A DNA stretch of 20,668 nt from Microcaldota archaeon (GCA_027043825.1 JALUER010000080.1:7882-28549), one strand, 5' to 3'; counted from the stretch's first letter, positions 8,100-15,067 are shown. Numbers and translations are program-made. Notes: generated by a model from the sequence alone, not told the origin.

Positions 8100-8352
8100 A
8101 CTCCAGCACCCTCCTTCTCAATGCAACGAAGATGATATAAATGAACTCTGCTGCCACGATGAACCCCACGAGGATGGCCACGTAAGACCTGTCCAGGAGC
8201 CCCTCCAGGTCCATTATGAGCGTTATTATAAGGGTGGCCAGGAGGAGCGACATGGCCTCTATCTCCTCCCCCCAGCGGGAGAGATAGTCTACAAAGAGGG
8301 TCGACATACCCGTCAACTCGTAGGGTATGACGTGCCTGTACCTCTTCTTCAC
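8005..8352 (-). CDS. Small membrane protein with two predicted helices, function unknown
   Basis: A 115-residue protein I do not recognise. A charged N-terminus precedes two hydrophobic helices at about residues 34-51 and 57-79. A basic turn (LRRR) and a hydrophilic C-terminus rich in Asp, Arg, Ser and Gly follow. The GTG start at 8352 is about 25 nt from a TATA-like AT-rich box and lacks a Shine-Dalgarno sequence, consistent with leaderless initiation. The final 95 bases overlap the S16 protease gene in another frame, so the two are probably co-expressed and may act together at the membrane. The C-terminal 31 residues may be shaped by the overlap. A later start at Met16 is possible. Confidence 0.72.
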   Translation of the reverse strand: MKKRYRHVIPYELTGMSTLFVDYLSRWGEEIEAMSLLLATLIITLIMDLEGLLDRSYVAILVGFIVAAEFIYIIFVALRRRVLEYELWKAVYDLQEQYPPDRAPDRSSGGSSGHR

Positions 8353-8365
8353 GCCCCAAATAAGG

Positions 8366-8384
8366 AATTAAAATAATAAAAAGG
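8366..8384 (-). terminator. T-rich termination signal after rpl12
   Basis: Immediately after the rpl12 stop the minus strand reads TTTTTATTATTTTAATT, the oligo-T type signal used by archaeal RNA polymerase. It overlaps the promoter of the next gene. Confidence 0.5.
8373..8380 (-). promoter_or_regulatory. TATA-like box for the small membrane protein / S16 protease unit
   Basis: Minus-strand TTTATTAT is centred about 25 nt before GTG 8352. The same AT-rich stretch is also the T-rich tail after rpl12. Confidence 0.45.
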
Positions 8385-8390
8385 AAGGGC

Positions 8391-8696
8391 TCAACCGAAG
8401 AGGGAAGCCAGTCCTGCGGTGGCCTCCTCTTCCTTCTTCTCTTCCTTTTCCTCCTCCTTCTTCTCCTCGGCAGGAGCTGCCTCCGTTGTAGCTGCCGCTG
8501 CTGGAGCTGCAGCCACAGGCACCGCCGCAGTCTTCACCGCTTCTTCGATGTCCACTTCCTTGAGCGCCTCCACGAGTACCTTTATCCTTGCCTCATCAGG
8601 GGTGACCCCTGCAGCCTCCAGTACCTTCTTCATGTTCTCCTCGTTTATCTCCTGCCCGGCCTCGTGAAGGAGGAGGGCAGCATACACGTACTCCAT
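8391..8696 (-). CDS. rpl12: Ribosomal stalk protein L12 (P1-type)
   Basis: Acidic stalk protein that binds L10 as dimers and recruits translational GTPases. The N-terminal helical domain starts MEYVYAALLLHEAG, the archaeal signature. An Ala-rich hinge (~65-80) and a Glu/Lys-rich run follow, ending in GLASLFG, the factor-binding tail. I start at ATG 8696 because GGAGGTG lies six bases upstream; ATG 8711 would add five residues that contain that site. It is last in the L11-L1-L10-L12 group and is followed by a T-rich signal. Confidence 0.96.
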   Translation of the reverse strand: MEYVYAALLLHEAGQEINEENMKKVLEAAGVTPDEARIKVLVEALKEVDIEEAVKTAAVPVAAAPAAAATTEAAPAEEKKEEEKEEKKEEEATAGLASLFG

Positions 8697-8714
8697 CTTC
8701 TCCACCTCCATTGA

Positions 8715-9698
8715 TCATCCAAATAGGGAAGCCAGGCCAGCTGCGGCCTCCTCTTCCCCTCCTTCCTCTTCTTCCTTTTCTTCTTCTTTCTCATTCCCCT
8801 CATCCTTGGTCTCTGTCGCTGTCGCCATACTTCCCAGCAGGTTTCTGGTCTTCTCATCAAGGGCCTCCGGCGGTAGTCTGGAAGCAAGCGCCATAGCTGC
8901 TGCCTGGGCTCTGGCGAGTATACCTCCAATGGTCTCTTCGTTCACTATACCAGCATTGATGGCCAGGTTGAGAGCTTTCTGGCGGGCCTCGGCCAGGAAA
9001 TAGGGGAGCGTCTGTGGTGTTGGGTAGCGGGTGTTGTAGGCCAAGTTGAAGGAGTAAGTGGCGGCTTCCCTGAGCCAGCCTTCCACGTCCTCCTTGGTTA
9101 TACCGAGGACCTCTTCAGTGAACAGGAGACCGTCTGAGATGGCTGCCAGGACCCGGAGATAGATCCTCACAGGCTTCACGCCCATTAGTTCCAGGGCCTT
9201 TGCTATTTTCTCATCTGCCACTTCACCGGCTCGTACGGCCACGAACTCCTCGTCCAGCTGCACGGCCCCCTTTACCGACTTCACGGGTATTCCAGCTGCC
9301 TTTATCTCAGAGAGAGCAGTTATTGGTACTGGGACGGGACCAGGCTTCAGGACGACGTCCGTGGGGGATGGTTTGCCGGGCCTAAGTGGAGCGTATTCCT
9401 CCACCGACGTGATTTCCCTGTAGAGCTTCACGGGATCTTCATTGGACAGTATGACGGTGGTCGGGTGCCCTTCCACGTAAGGGATGAGGTCCTCTATCCC
9501 TTCTCCTTTCAGGGCCCTCTCTATCACCACGTTCTTGTATACCTTAATGATGGCCCTCCCCCTCAGGCTCTTCCTGATCTTCTGCATCATAGAAGCGGGT
9601 ACCCCTTCCATGGTGGCGATCATTATGGTCTTGTTTTGCCTGATGAGGTTCCTCAGTTCCTCGACCTTTTTCTGTTTTTCAATTATGGCCCGCCTCAT
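8715..9698 (-). CDS. rpl10: Ribosomal stalk protein L10 (P0, uL10)
   Basis: Stalk base protein that binds 23S rRNA and L11 and carries L12 dimers on C-terminal helices. At 327 residues it is the long archaeal P0 form. It has an rRNA-binding N-terminal domain (to ~105), the insertion domain (DVVLKPGPVPVPITALSEI onward), helical L12-docking segments (~200-290), an acidic linker and the tail AAAGLASLFG, nearly identical to that of L12. ATG 9698 follows the rpl1 stop by one base, with GGTGTGAA as a weak ribosome-binding site, so it is probably coupled to rpl1. Confidence 0.97.
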   Translation of the reverse strand: MRRAIIEKQKKVEELRNLIRQNKTIMIATMEGVPASMMQKIRKSLRGRAIIKVYKNVVIERALKGEGIEDLIPYVEGHPTTVILSNEDPVKLYREITSVEEYAPLRPGKPSPTDVVLKPGPVPVPITALSEIKAAGIPVKSVKGAVQLDEEFVAVRAGEVADEKIAKALELMGVKPVRIYLRVLAAISDGLLFTEEVLGITKEDVEGWLREAATYSFNLAYNTRYPTPQTLPYFLAEARQKALNLAINAGIVNEETIGGILARAQAAAMALASRLPPEALDEKTRNLLGSMATATETKDEGNEKEEEKEEEEGGEEEAAAGLASLFG

Positions 9699-9699
9699 T

Positions 9700-10350
9700 T
9701 CACACCACCCTCACAGCAGGGCCCATGGTGGTTTTTACGTACACAGACCGGATGTTCTGCTCGTTCACCTTGTTCAGGAGGGCCCTCATGATGGCCATGG
9801 CGTTCTCCGCCAAATCCTCGTCACTCATGGTGACGACCCCTATGGGAGCGTGGACGGTGGGAAGGGGCTTTCCCTTCTTATTGGTAAGAACAACGGTTTT
9901 CCTCAGGTTTTCTACCGTGGCCTTTATGGCCCTCATATTGGGTGGGACAACCTGGGGCATCTTCTTTCTCGGACCGAGAACAGGACCCATCACCTTACCG
10001 ACGATGGGCATCACGGAGGGCTCCGCTATGAAAAAGTCGTATTCTTTGGCGAGCTTCTTCACGGCCTTTTTGTCAAGGCCCTGTAGCTCGTCCTTGGTTA
10101 TGACCCTGTCCACGACTTCCTCCTTCTTGAGCTCCGTTGCCAGGGCCTTATCCACGAGGGCCGCTATCTTGACTGGCTTGCCTCTCCCCTTTGGGAGGAC
10201 GACCCTCAGCTCTATCCTATTCTCGGGCTTCTTGAAATCGATGTTACGGAAGTTAACGGTGATGTCAACACTCTCCAAGAAGTTTCTCTTCTTGGCCTTT
10301 GACTTGGCCTCGGCTATGGCCTTGGTAAAGAGCTCCTTCGTGAACCTCAT
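9700..10350 (-). CDS. rpl1: Ribosomal protein L1 (uL1)
   Basis: L1-stalk protein of the large subunit, 216 residues. Diagnostic segments are the central MGPVLGPRKKMP loop and the C-terminal THA/VHAPIGVVTMSDEDLAENA region ending in VKTTMGPAVRV. In methanogens L1 is known to repress its own operon by binding an mRNA mimic of its rRNA site. Here a separate leader with two predicted hairpins precedes the gene, so similar control is plausible but unproven. ATG 10350 has GGGAGGGG upstream, partly inside a hairpin arm. It begins the L1-L10-L12 sub-operon with its own TATA box. Confidence 0.97.
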   Translation of the reverse strand: MRFTKELFTKAIAEAKSKAKKRNFLESVDITVNFRNIDFKKPENRIELRVVLPKGRGKPVKIAALVDKALATELKKEEVVDRVITKDELQGLDKKAVKKLAKEYDFFIAEPSVMPIVGKVMGPVLGPRKKMPQVVPPNMRAIKATVENLRKTVVLTNKKGKPLPTVHAPIGVVTMSDEDLAENAMAIMRALLNKVNEQNIRSVYVKTTMGPAVRVV

Positions 10351-10361
10351 CTTTTTCCCCT

Positions 10362-10405
10362 CCCGCCAACGGCGGTGCCAGCGGGGTCAAGAGGCTTGAG
10401 ACCCC
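10362..10405 (-). promoter_or_regulatory. Two predicted hairpins in the rpl1 leader
   Basis: Hairpin one (10383-10405) pairs GGGGTC with GACCCC and AAG with CTT, with a two-base bulge and a CCT loop. Hairpin two (10363-10375) pairs CCGCC with GGCGG around GTT and borders the purine-rich ribosome-binding site. They could take part in L1 autoregulation or act on read-through transcripts from rpl11. Pairing was done by eye. Confidence 0.4.
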
Positions 10406-10410
10406 AAACC

Positions 10411-10417
10411 TTTTTAA
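10411..10417 (-). promoter_or_regulatory. TATA box for rpl1-rpl10-rpl12
   Basis: Minus-strand TTAAAAA sits directly after the rpl11 stop and predicts a start near 10387. It gives the stalk genes a promoter apart from the ftsZ-spt5-rpl11 transcript. Confidence 0.5.
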
Positions 10418-10420
10418 CCC

Positions 10421-10888
10421 TCACTCGATTTTTATCTCCCCCGCCTTTATGGCCCTCTGTACTTCCCTCGGGTCCTTTCCATCCACCTTCACTCCCATGG
10501 ACACGCAGGTACCGAGCACCTGCAGGACCGCCGAGGTAAGGCTGTCGGTGTTCATCTCCGGGAGCTTCGTCTTGGCTATCTCGATGATCTTCTGAAGGGG
10601 TATGTCCCCGACCCACTCCTGGCCCGGTGAATGGGCTGCCTTCTCCAACTTCAGCTCTTTCTTAATGAGAGCTGATACTGGGGGCGTCCCCACCTCTATC
10701 TCGTACTCCTTGGTGGCCGGATCTACCCGCAGGATGACGGGAACTTTCATGCCGGCGTACTTGGCGGTGGCCTTGTTGATGTCGGCGACCACCTTCCCTA
10801 CAGGGAGCCCCAGGGGAGAAAGGGTGGGCCCAATGGGTGGACCGGGGGTCGCCTTCCCGCCAGGGATGAGCAACTTTATCTCCATCAT
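10421..10888 (-). CDS. rpl11: Ribosomal protein L11 (uL11)
   Basis: Large-subunit protein of the GTPase-associated centre that binds 23S rRNA next to L10. The 155 residues show the N-terminal GGKATPGPPIGPTLSPLGL loop and the C-terminal rRNA-binding domain with VLGTCVSMGVKVDGKDPREVQRAI. Tandem ATGs occur at 10888 and 10885. The first overlaps the spt5 stop in ATGA and has GGTGA six bases upstream, so it is preferred. It is cotranscribed with spt5 and secE. Confidence 0.97.
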   Translation of the reverse strand: MMEIKLLIPGGKATPGPPIGPTLSPLGLPVGKVVADINKATAKYAGMKVPVILRVDPATKEYEIEVGTPPVSALIKKELKLEKAAHSPGQEWVGDIPLQKIIEIAKTKLPEMNTDSLTSAVLQVLGTCVSMGVKVDGKDPREVQRAIKAGEIKIE

Positions 10889-11355
10889 GCCTCTTCACCA
10901 CCGACCTCTTCTATGATTACGTTGGAGGCCTCTATGGTAACGGGGATCTTTATGGCAGCCTCCAGCAGCTCCACCGTCACCTCTTCCTTTTGTGGGTCAA
11001 CCCTTAAAACCTTGGCCCTCATTCCCTTGAAGGGCCCTCCCGTGATCTTCACGATCTGTCCTACCTTGAACTCCTTCATCAGGGGTGCCTGCTTGAGGAG
11101 CCCCTCTATCTCCTTCACGGAGGTGGCCCCCGGGACTACCCCCTTGGCGTGGGGTGTCCCCCTGACGATCTTCCTCAGGGTTAGTTCGTCGGATGCCTCC
11201 ACGAGTATATAGCCCTTGATGACCCCCTTCTGGGAGGGAGGGACAATGACGGCGTAGATGGAACCACCTTCCACATTCTTCCCCTTCTCAGCTATGAGCT
11301 CAGCCACGAAAGACTCCTGTCCTGCAGTAGTCCTTACGCCCCATATTTTCCCCAT
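10885..11355 (-). CDS. spt5: Transcription elongation factor Spt5 (NusG family)
   Basis: Processivity factor that clamps on RNA polymerase with Spt4. The NGN domain covers about residues 1-85 (from WGVRTTAGQESFVAEL to RGTPHAKGVVPG). A KOW domain follows (VGQIVKITGGPFKGMRAKV, ~103-150). The total is 156 residues, normal for archaea. The frame is open to 11388, but GAGGTGA four bases before ATG 11355 and the family's usual N-terminus fix the start there. The ribosome-binding site overlaps the end of secE. The SecE-Spt5-L11 order is conserved in archaea and bacteria. Confidence 0.97.
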   Translation of the reverse strand: MGKIWGVRTTAGQESFVAELIAEKGKNVEGGSIYAVIVPPSQKGVIKGYILVEASDELTLRKIVRGTPHAKGVVPGATSVKEIEGLLKQAPLMKEFKVGQIVKITGGPFKGMRAKVLRVDPQKEEVTVELLEAAIKIPVTIEASNVIIEEVGGEEA

Positions 11356-11359
11356 GTCA

Positions 11360-11539
11360 TCACCTCGCAAACGTGAGCAGGTACTCAATTAGCTGGAAAA
11401 TATAGCCTATAATACCCAGTGCCAGGAAGCCCACGCCCGTTATCTTTACCATTCTCTTGAACTCATCCCAAGTGGGCTTCCTGGCAAGCTTAAGTATACG
11501 GACCGCGTTCCCCCAGAAGGAAACGAACTTCCCTATCAT
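11360..11539 (-). CDS. secE: Protein translocase subunit SecE/Sec61-gamma
   Basis: Single-helix subunit that clamps the SecY channel. The 59-residue protein begins MIGKFVSFWGNAVRIL. It has the conserved amphipathic segment KLARKPTWDEFKRMVKIT and then one membrane helix (VGFLALGIIGYIFQLIEYLL). This is the usual SecE layout and size. ATG 11539 follows the ftsZ stop by six bases, and GGAGTGA from the end of ftsZ serves as the ribosome-binding site. Only a few bases separate it from spt5. Confidence 0.95.
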   Translation of the reverse strand: MIGKFVSFWGNAVRILKLARKPTWDEFKRMVKITGVGFLALGIIGYIFQLIEYLLTFAR

Positions 11540-11545
11540 TTCCCC

Positions 11546-12652
11546 TCACTCCACGAAGTCAATGTCCAGGCTCAGTCTGTTCTGGGCGATGTCCCTGAGT
11601 TCTTCCAGGTAGGGGATCTTACCCCCTACGATGATCACCAGTACGGAGATCTGGTTCTTCGGATAGTTCTCGTCGATCATGGCACCCCAGATGAGGTGGG
11701 CGTTGGGGCTGATCTTGGAAGAGACGGCCTCTGCTATCATCTCTGCCTCCTTGAGGGTCATGTCGACGCCGCCCACCACGTTGACGATGGCCCTGTCAGC
11801 CTCAGATATGTCCACGTCGAGGAGGGGAGAGGTGATGGCGTTCTCCACGGCCTCCAGGGCCCTTTCCTCGGGGGATCCCTCGAGAGAGGACTCGCCGATG
11901 CCGATGACCGCCGGCCCACCCCTCTCCATCACCGTCCTGAGGTCAGCGAAGTCCAGGTTGACGAGCCCCGGCTTGGTGATCATCTCTGTGATCCCCTTGA
12001 TGGCGTTGGCCAGTATCTCGTCGGCCACCTTGAAGGCGGCGTTCATGGGGAGGTCTGGTGCTACCTCCAGGAGCTTGTCGTTGGGGATGATGATAATGGT
12101 GTCGGTTTCCTTTATGAGCTTGGAAAGGGACTTAACGGCGTTCTCAAGCCTTATCCTTCCCTCTGCCGTGAAGGGAAGGGTGACGACTGCCACGGTGAGT
12201 GCCCCCAGCTCCTTGGCGATCTCTGCGATGACGGGGGCAGAGCCACTTCCGGTTCCTCCACCGAGACCTGCCGTTATGAAGACCAGGTCGGCCCCCTCCA
12301 GGACCTTCCTGAGCTCCTCCATGTCTTCCCTTGCTGCCTGCTCACCGAGGTCAGGGTTCGACCCAGCCCCCAATCCCCTGGTGGTCTTCTTCCCTATGAG
12401 GACCTTCCGGTCGGCCCTCGTGTGGAGGAGCTGTTGAGCATCTGTGTTGACCGCCACGAGTTCAGCGCCGTATATACCCATTTCGTGAAGTCTGTTTATG
12501 GTATTACAACCAGCTCCACCCGTCCCGACGACCTTGATGGTCGGAAGGGCTTCCTTCAAGAACTTCTCAAGCTCTTCGTCATCGCTTATACGGGTTTCCT
12601 TCTTCATCTCCTTCCGGGCCCTCTTCACCGCCTTCTCAACGACGCTCTTCAC
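11546..12652 (-). CDS. ftsZ: Cell division GTPase FtsZ (FtsZ1-like)
   Basis: Tubulin-like GTPase that assembles at the division site. The glycine-rich N-terminal motif VVGTGGAGCNTINRL is at about 41-55, the tubulin signature GLGGGTGSGSAP is at about 129-140, and the T7-loop region is NLDFADLRTVMERGG. Its location before secE-spt5 is the usual place for the euryarchaeal FtsZ1 gene. The open frame reaches GTG 12700, but that codon is only ~8 nt from the TATA box and so is unlikely to be transcribed far enough upstream. GTG 12652 (MKSVVEKAVKRARKE) has GGGAG upstream and resembles known N-termini, giving 368 residues. The conserved acidic C-terminal peptide is short (SLDIDFVE). Confidence 0.95.
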   Translation of the reverse strand: MKSVVEKAVKRARKEMKKETRISDDEELEKFLKEALPTIKVVGTGGAGCNTINRLHEMGIYGAELVAVNTDAQQLLHTRADRKVLIGKKTTRGLGAGSNPDLGEQAAREDMEELRKVLEGADLVFITAGLGGGTGSGSAPVIAEIAKELGALTVAVVTLPFTAEGRIRLENAVKSLSKLIKETDTIIIIPNDKLLEVAPDLPMNAAFKVADEILANAIKGITEMITKPGLVNLDFADLRTVMERGGPAVIGIGESSLEGSPEERALEAVENAITSPLLDVDISEADRAIVNVVGGVDMTLKEAEMIAEAVSSKISPNAHLIWGAMIDENYPKNQISVLVIIVGGKIPYLEELRDIAQNRLSLDIDFVE

Positions 12653-12704
12653 GCCAACCAACTCCCTTCCGTCATAATTCGAACATATTAGTAGACCCAC
12701 AATC

Positions 12705-12712
12705 CTATAAAA
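12705..12712 (-). promoter_or_regulatory. TATA box for ftsZ-secE-spt5-rpl11
   Basis: Minus-strand TTTTATAG predicts transcription starting near 12682, about 30 nt before GTG 12652. This argues against the longer ftsZ reading. Confidence 0.55.
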
Positions 12713-12725
12713 CCCTTTCGTGGTT

Positions 12726-13580
12726 TCACGTCAGAGACCTTACTTCTCTCGTCGCTACCCTGTGGGCTTCCTCCAGTGCCTCCGGTTGTTTCTTTCCTCT
12801 GAACCAGAACTCCCTTACCAGTTCCAGGGGAGGATACCCCCAGCCCGGGGAGATATATGCCTTTCCGGTGGGCTTCTGCCCCCTGAGGAGCGGCGACTTG
12901 GCTATCCCTACGGAGGGAACCCTTAATACCGCTCCCACGTGGACTGCCTCTCCGGCCTTTCTCGGGTGGGCCGTCCCCTGACCATCGATGAAGAAGAGAC
13001 AGTCCCTCCACCTTTCCCCACTCTTCACCATGAAGGGAGCCTCCCGGAAGGCGAGGTACGTAGGCACGTAGGGAAAGGTCACCCTTCCTTTCCACGTGGA
13101 GACGCCTATGATCTCTCCATCCCTATCCATGGCCACCGCCGCCCCCACACCCGTACAACCCTTGTAGGCCACGTCCAGACCCACCACGCAGTCCACCTCT
13201 ACCTCCACGGGCTCGTTCATCTCCGCAATCCTTTTCTGGGCCTCTGCCATCTTCCTGAGGATAGGGTAGATATCGAAGTCCGTGAAGAGATACCTCTCGA
13301 GGTTCACCTTCCCGTTCACAACCTCTACGCCGTCTTCCCTCAACCTCCGCTCCTTTTCCTTCGTTCCTCCGAAGGCATATCCTCCCAGCGATCCATCCGA
13401 CATCACCACACGATAACAGGGAACCTCCTCCGGGTCCTTGTTTTCTGACAGTATTCGGGCGACCGTTCGGGCCGCTATGGGGTCCCCAAGGGCCCTCGCT
13501 ATGGCCCCGTAGGTGGTCACCTTCCCCTTCGGCACCTGTTTAACCGCCTCGTAAACGAGCTCGTGGAGGACTGTGCACAT
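12726..13580 (-). CDS. Alkyltransferase-like domain fused to endonuclease V
   Basis: A 284-residue DNA-repair fusion. Residues 1-~90 match the C-terminal DNA-binding/active-site domain of O6-alkylguanine-DNA alkyltransferases: GKVTTYGAIARALG, the Arg finger in AARTVAR, PCYRVV with the acceptor Cys at C55, then GGYAFGG and a Glu near 82. The usual PCHR is PCYR here. Residues ~95-284 are endonuclease V, which nicks near deaminated bases: Asp in GLDVAY (D136), Glu in YLAFREAP (E180), DGQGTAHPR (D199, H205) and VGIAKS (K228). After the SPG motif the usual His and Asp are not seen (SPGWGYPPLE). Such fusions are known, for example in Ferroplasma. ATG 13580 follows GAGGTG by seven bases. Confidence 0.93.
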   Translation of the reverse strand: MCTVLHELVYEAVKQVPKGKVTTYGAIARALGDPIAARTVARILSENKDPEEVPCYRVVMSDGSLGGYAFGGTKEKERRLREDGVEVVNGKVNLERYLFTDFDIYPILRKMAEAQKRIAEMNEPVEVEVDCVVGLDVAYKGCTGVGAAVAMDRDGEIIGVSTWKGRVTFPYVPTYLAFREAPFMVKSGERWRDCLFFIDGQGTAHPRKAGEAVHVGAVLRVPSVGIAKSPLLRGQKPTGKAYISPGWGYPPLELVREFWFRGKKQPEALEEAHRVATREVRSLT

Positions 13581-13581
13581 C

Positions 13582-13587
13582 TAAAAA
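13582..13587 (+). promoter_or_regulatory. TATA box for trmI
   Basis: TAAAAA is centred about 25.5 nt before GTG 13610 without an intervening Shine-Dalgarno sequence, implying a leaderless mRNA. It overlaps the ribosome-binding region of the divergent repair gene. Confidence 0.5.
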
Positions 13588-13609
13588 CACCTCTTTCCAA
13601 AATCCTTTT

Positions 13610-14317
13610 GTGTGGTTGCTCATCCACCGGAGTGGAAAGACCTACCTGGCTCCTGACCGGGCTACCTTCAACACCGAGTTCGGTGTTGTGGAGCTGAAGG
13701 AGGGGCCCACCGTATCCTCCACCGGTGAGCCCTTCCTCGTCACGAGGCCCTCCTTTGTGGACCTTTGGTTGAGGATAAGGAGGGGCCCTCAGATCGCCCA
13801 CTGGAAGGACCTGGGTCTCATCGTTGCTCTCACCGGTGTGGGGCCCGGCTGGAAGGTGCTGGAGGTAGGAGGGGGCTCCGGTTTTTCCACCCTCTTCTGG
13901 TGGTACCTCGTTGGAAAGGAAGGGAAGGTGGTGACCTACGAGAGAAACCCCCGGCACCTGAAGGTGTTGCTGGAGAACCTGGAAAGGCTCGGTGCCACCA
14001 ACGTGAAGGTGGTTCCCTCTGACCCCCGGGAGGAGCCTCCAGAAGGGACCTTCGACCTGGCCTTCCTGGACATCCCCGAGCCCTGGAGCGTGCTCGACGT
14101 GGTGTCTGAACACTTGCGGCCCGGGGGCTTCCTAGTCTCCTACCTCCCCACGGTGGAGCAGGTAAAGCAAGTAGAGTCCTCCCTGGGGGAGGGCTACACC
14201 CAGCCCTCCGTCCACGAGGTAATTTATCGGGAATGGAAGCTCGGCGGAAGGACTCGGCCCCTCTCCTCTGGCATACTCCACACGGCTTTCGTGGTAGTTT
14301 CTAGGAAAATAAAATAA
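13610..14317 (+). CDS. trmI: tRNA (adenine-N1)-methyltransferase TrmI
   Basis: SAM-dependent enzyme that methylates N1 of adenines in the tRNA T-loop (positions 57/58 in archaea). The 235 residues include an N-terminal beta domain (IHRSGKTYLAPDRATFNTEFG, then IRRGPQIAHWKDLGLIVALTGVGPG). A Rossmann domain with SAM motif VLEVGGGSGFST (~83-94) and an acidic ribose-binding stretch VVTYERNP follows, then the active-site LDIPEPW and the late REWKLGGRTRP...HTAFVVV signature. GTG 13610 lacks a Shine-Dalgarno sequence and sits at leaderless spacing from a TATA box. It diverges from the repair fusion with only 29 bp between. Confidence 0.95.
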   Translation: MWLLIHRSGKTYLAPDRATFNTEFGVVELKEGPTVSSTGEPFLVTRPSFVDLWLRIRRGPQIAHWKDLGLIVALTGVGPGWKVLEVGGGSGFSTLFWWYLVGKEGKVVTYERNPRHLKVLLENLERLGATNVKVVPSDPREEPPEGTFDLAFLDIPEPWSVLDVVSEHLRPGGFLVSYLPTVEQVKQVESSLGEGYTQPSVHEVIYREWKLGGRTRPLSSGILHTAFVVVSRKIK

Positions 14318-14333
14318 GGAGAAAAAGAAAGCT
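14306..14333 (-). terminator. T-rich termination signal after the four-helix membrane protein
   Basis: On the minus strand this stretch is almost all T and C, including TTTCTTTTTC and TTATTTTATTTTCC. It starts two bases after the stop at 14335 and runs into the end of trmI. Confidence 0.45.
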
Positions 14334-14334
14334 T

Positions 14335-14697
14335 TCAGTCCTTCATGATCTCGGGCAGGTTCTTGAGGGCCACTATCACCACTGCTGGAGCTATCATTGT
14401 CGCCATGCCTGCCAGGAAGTTGTTAATGGAAGCCCAGAGACCGTTGAGTGTCATTAGAGAGCCCGTGGCAGTGGCGAACGATGGGAACGCCACGAGGAAC
14501 GCGACGCTACCCAGGTAAAAGCTGCTGGTCTCCTTGGAGGAGATGTTGTAGTAACCGATGATAATACCGATAATCACCTGGATTAGTGCTAGCCAGCTGT
14601 AGTACGCTGCGATTCCCTGTACGAAGGGTGTCAGGCCCATCACTATTGCTATCAGTACGCCGAGCCAGAACAGGTACTTGTTTATCTCGCCTGCCAT
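14335..14697 (-). CDS. Four-helix membrane protein, function unknown (copy A)
   Basis: A 120-residue, very hydrophobic protein with four predicted membrane helices. The recognisable core is GIIIGYYNISSKETSSF between helices two and three, and IAPAVVIVALKNL at the C-terminus. From memory, short proteins with GxxxGxxNIxxKET and APAxxIVALK are common as uncharacterised entries in DPANN archaea and candidate-phyla bacteria; no function is known to me. ATG 14697 is about 26 nt from a TATA box with no Shine-Dalgarno sequence, so it probably has its own leaderless transcript. It lies just downstream of a similar gene (14750-15067). Confidence 0.85.
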   Translation of the reverse strand: MAGEINKYLFWLGVLIAIVMGLTPFVQGIAAYYSWLALIQVIIGIIIGYYNISSKETSSFYLGSVAFLVAFPSFATATGSLMTLNGLWASINNFLAGMATMIAPAVVIVALKNLPEIMKD

Positions 14698-14719
14698 GTT
14701 GGTAGGTTGGAAAAAGAAA

Positions 14720-14727
14720 TATTAAAA
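14720..14727 (-). promoter_or_regulatory. TATA box for membrane protein copy A
   Basis: Minus-strand TTTTAATA is centred about 26.5 nt before ATG 14697, spacing that fits leaderless transcription. Confidence 0.55.
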
Positions 14728-14749
14728 TGTCTACGTTGGCCTTCGACAA

Positions 14750-15067
14750 TCAACCAACCAAAGCCTTCCATCCCTGGGCCAGGGCAATGGGCATCACGTA
14801 CCAGGCAGAGAAGAGGACCACCTGGTAGAGGTAGTCCACGAGCGTCCTGTAACCCATGGTGGCAGGTAGTACCAGGAGTGCTATGGCGGCCACCAGCAGA
14901 AGGGTGATCCCGCTCTCACTGACGCCACTGTTGTAGGTGGCGATGGCCACTATTATACCGAGGATAAACATTAGGTTCAGCACCCAGTTTGCTGCCCCTG
15001 GCCCGAGCAACGGCCCGAGAAAGGCCAGGAAAAGGGCGATCCAGTGTACCGTCTTTATCCAGTCCAT
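14750..15067 (-). CDS. Four-helix membrane protein, function unknown (copy B)
   Basis: A 105-residue hydrophobic protein with four predicted helices. It aligns by eye with copy A: GIIVAIATYNSGVSESG corresponds to GIIIGYYNISSKETSS, a hydrophobic helix then ends in LLVLP against LVAFP, and MPIALAQGWKAL corresponds to APAVVIVALKNL. The two are therefore likely diverged tandem duplicates. The frame is open to GTG 15082, but ATG 15067 lies 27 nt from a TATA box and GTG 15082 would fall inside the promoter region, so I use 15067 (MDWIKTVHW). Confidence 0.82.
   Translation of the reverse strand: MDWIKTVHWIALFLAFLGPLLGPGAANWVLNLMFILGIIVAIATYNSGVSESGITLLLVAAIALLVLPATMGYRTLVDYLYQVVLFSAWYVMPIALAQGWKALVG

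Noticed and set aside
8397..8755. Direct repeat at the ends of rpl12 and rpl10
   Set aside because: The similarity comes from the shared GLASLFG factor-binding tails and acidic runs, a known property of stalk proteins, not a mobile repeat.
9484..10399. Plus-strand open frames antisense to rpl10 and rpl1
   Set aside because: Both are shadows of conserved ribosomal genes with biased third positions.
11696..12691. 331-residue plus-strand open frame antisense to ftsZ
   Set aside because: It mirrors a highly conserved gene and has no recognisable domain; a shadow frame.
12653..12700. Longer ftsZ starting at GTG 12700
   Set aside because: The codon is about 8 nt from the TATA box, so it would lie upstream of the predicted transcript start. 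The added residues are not FtsZ-like.
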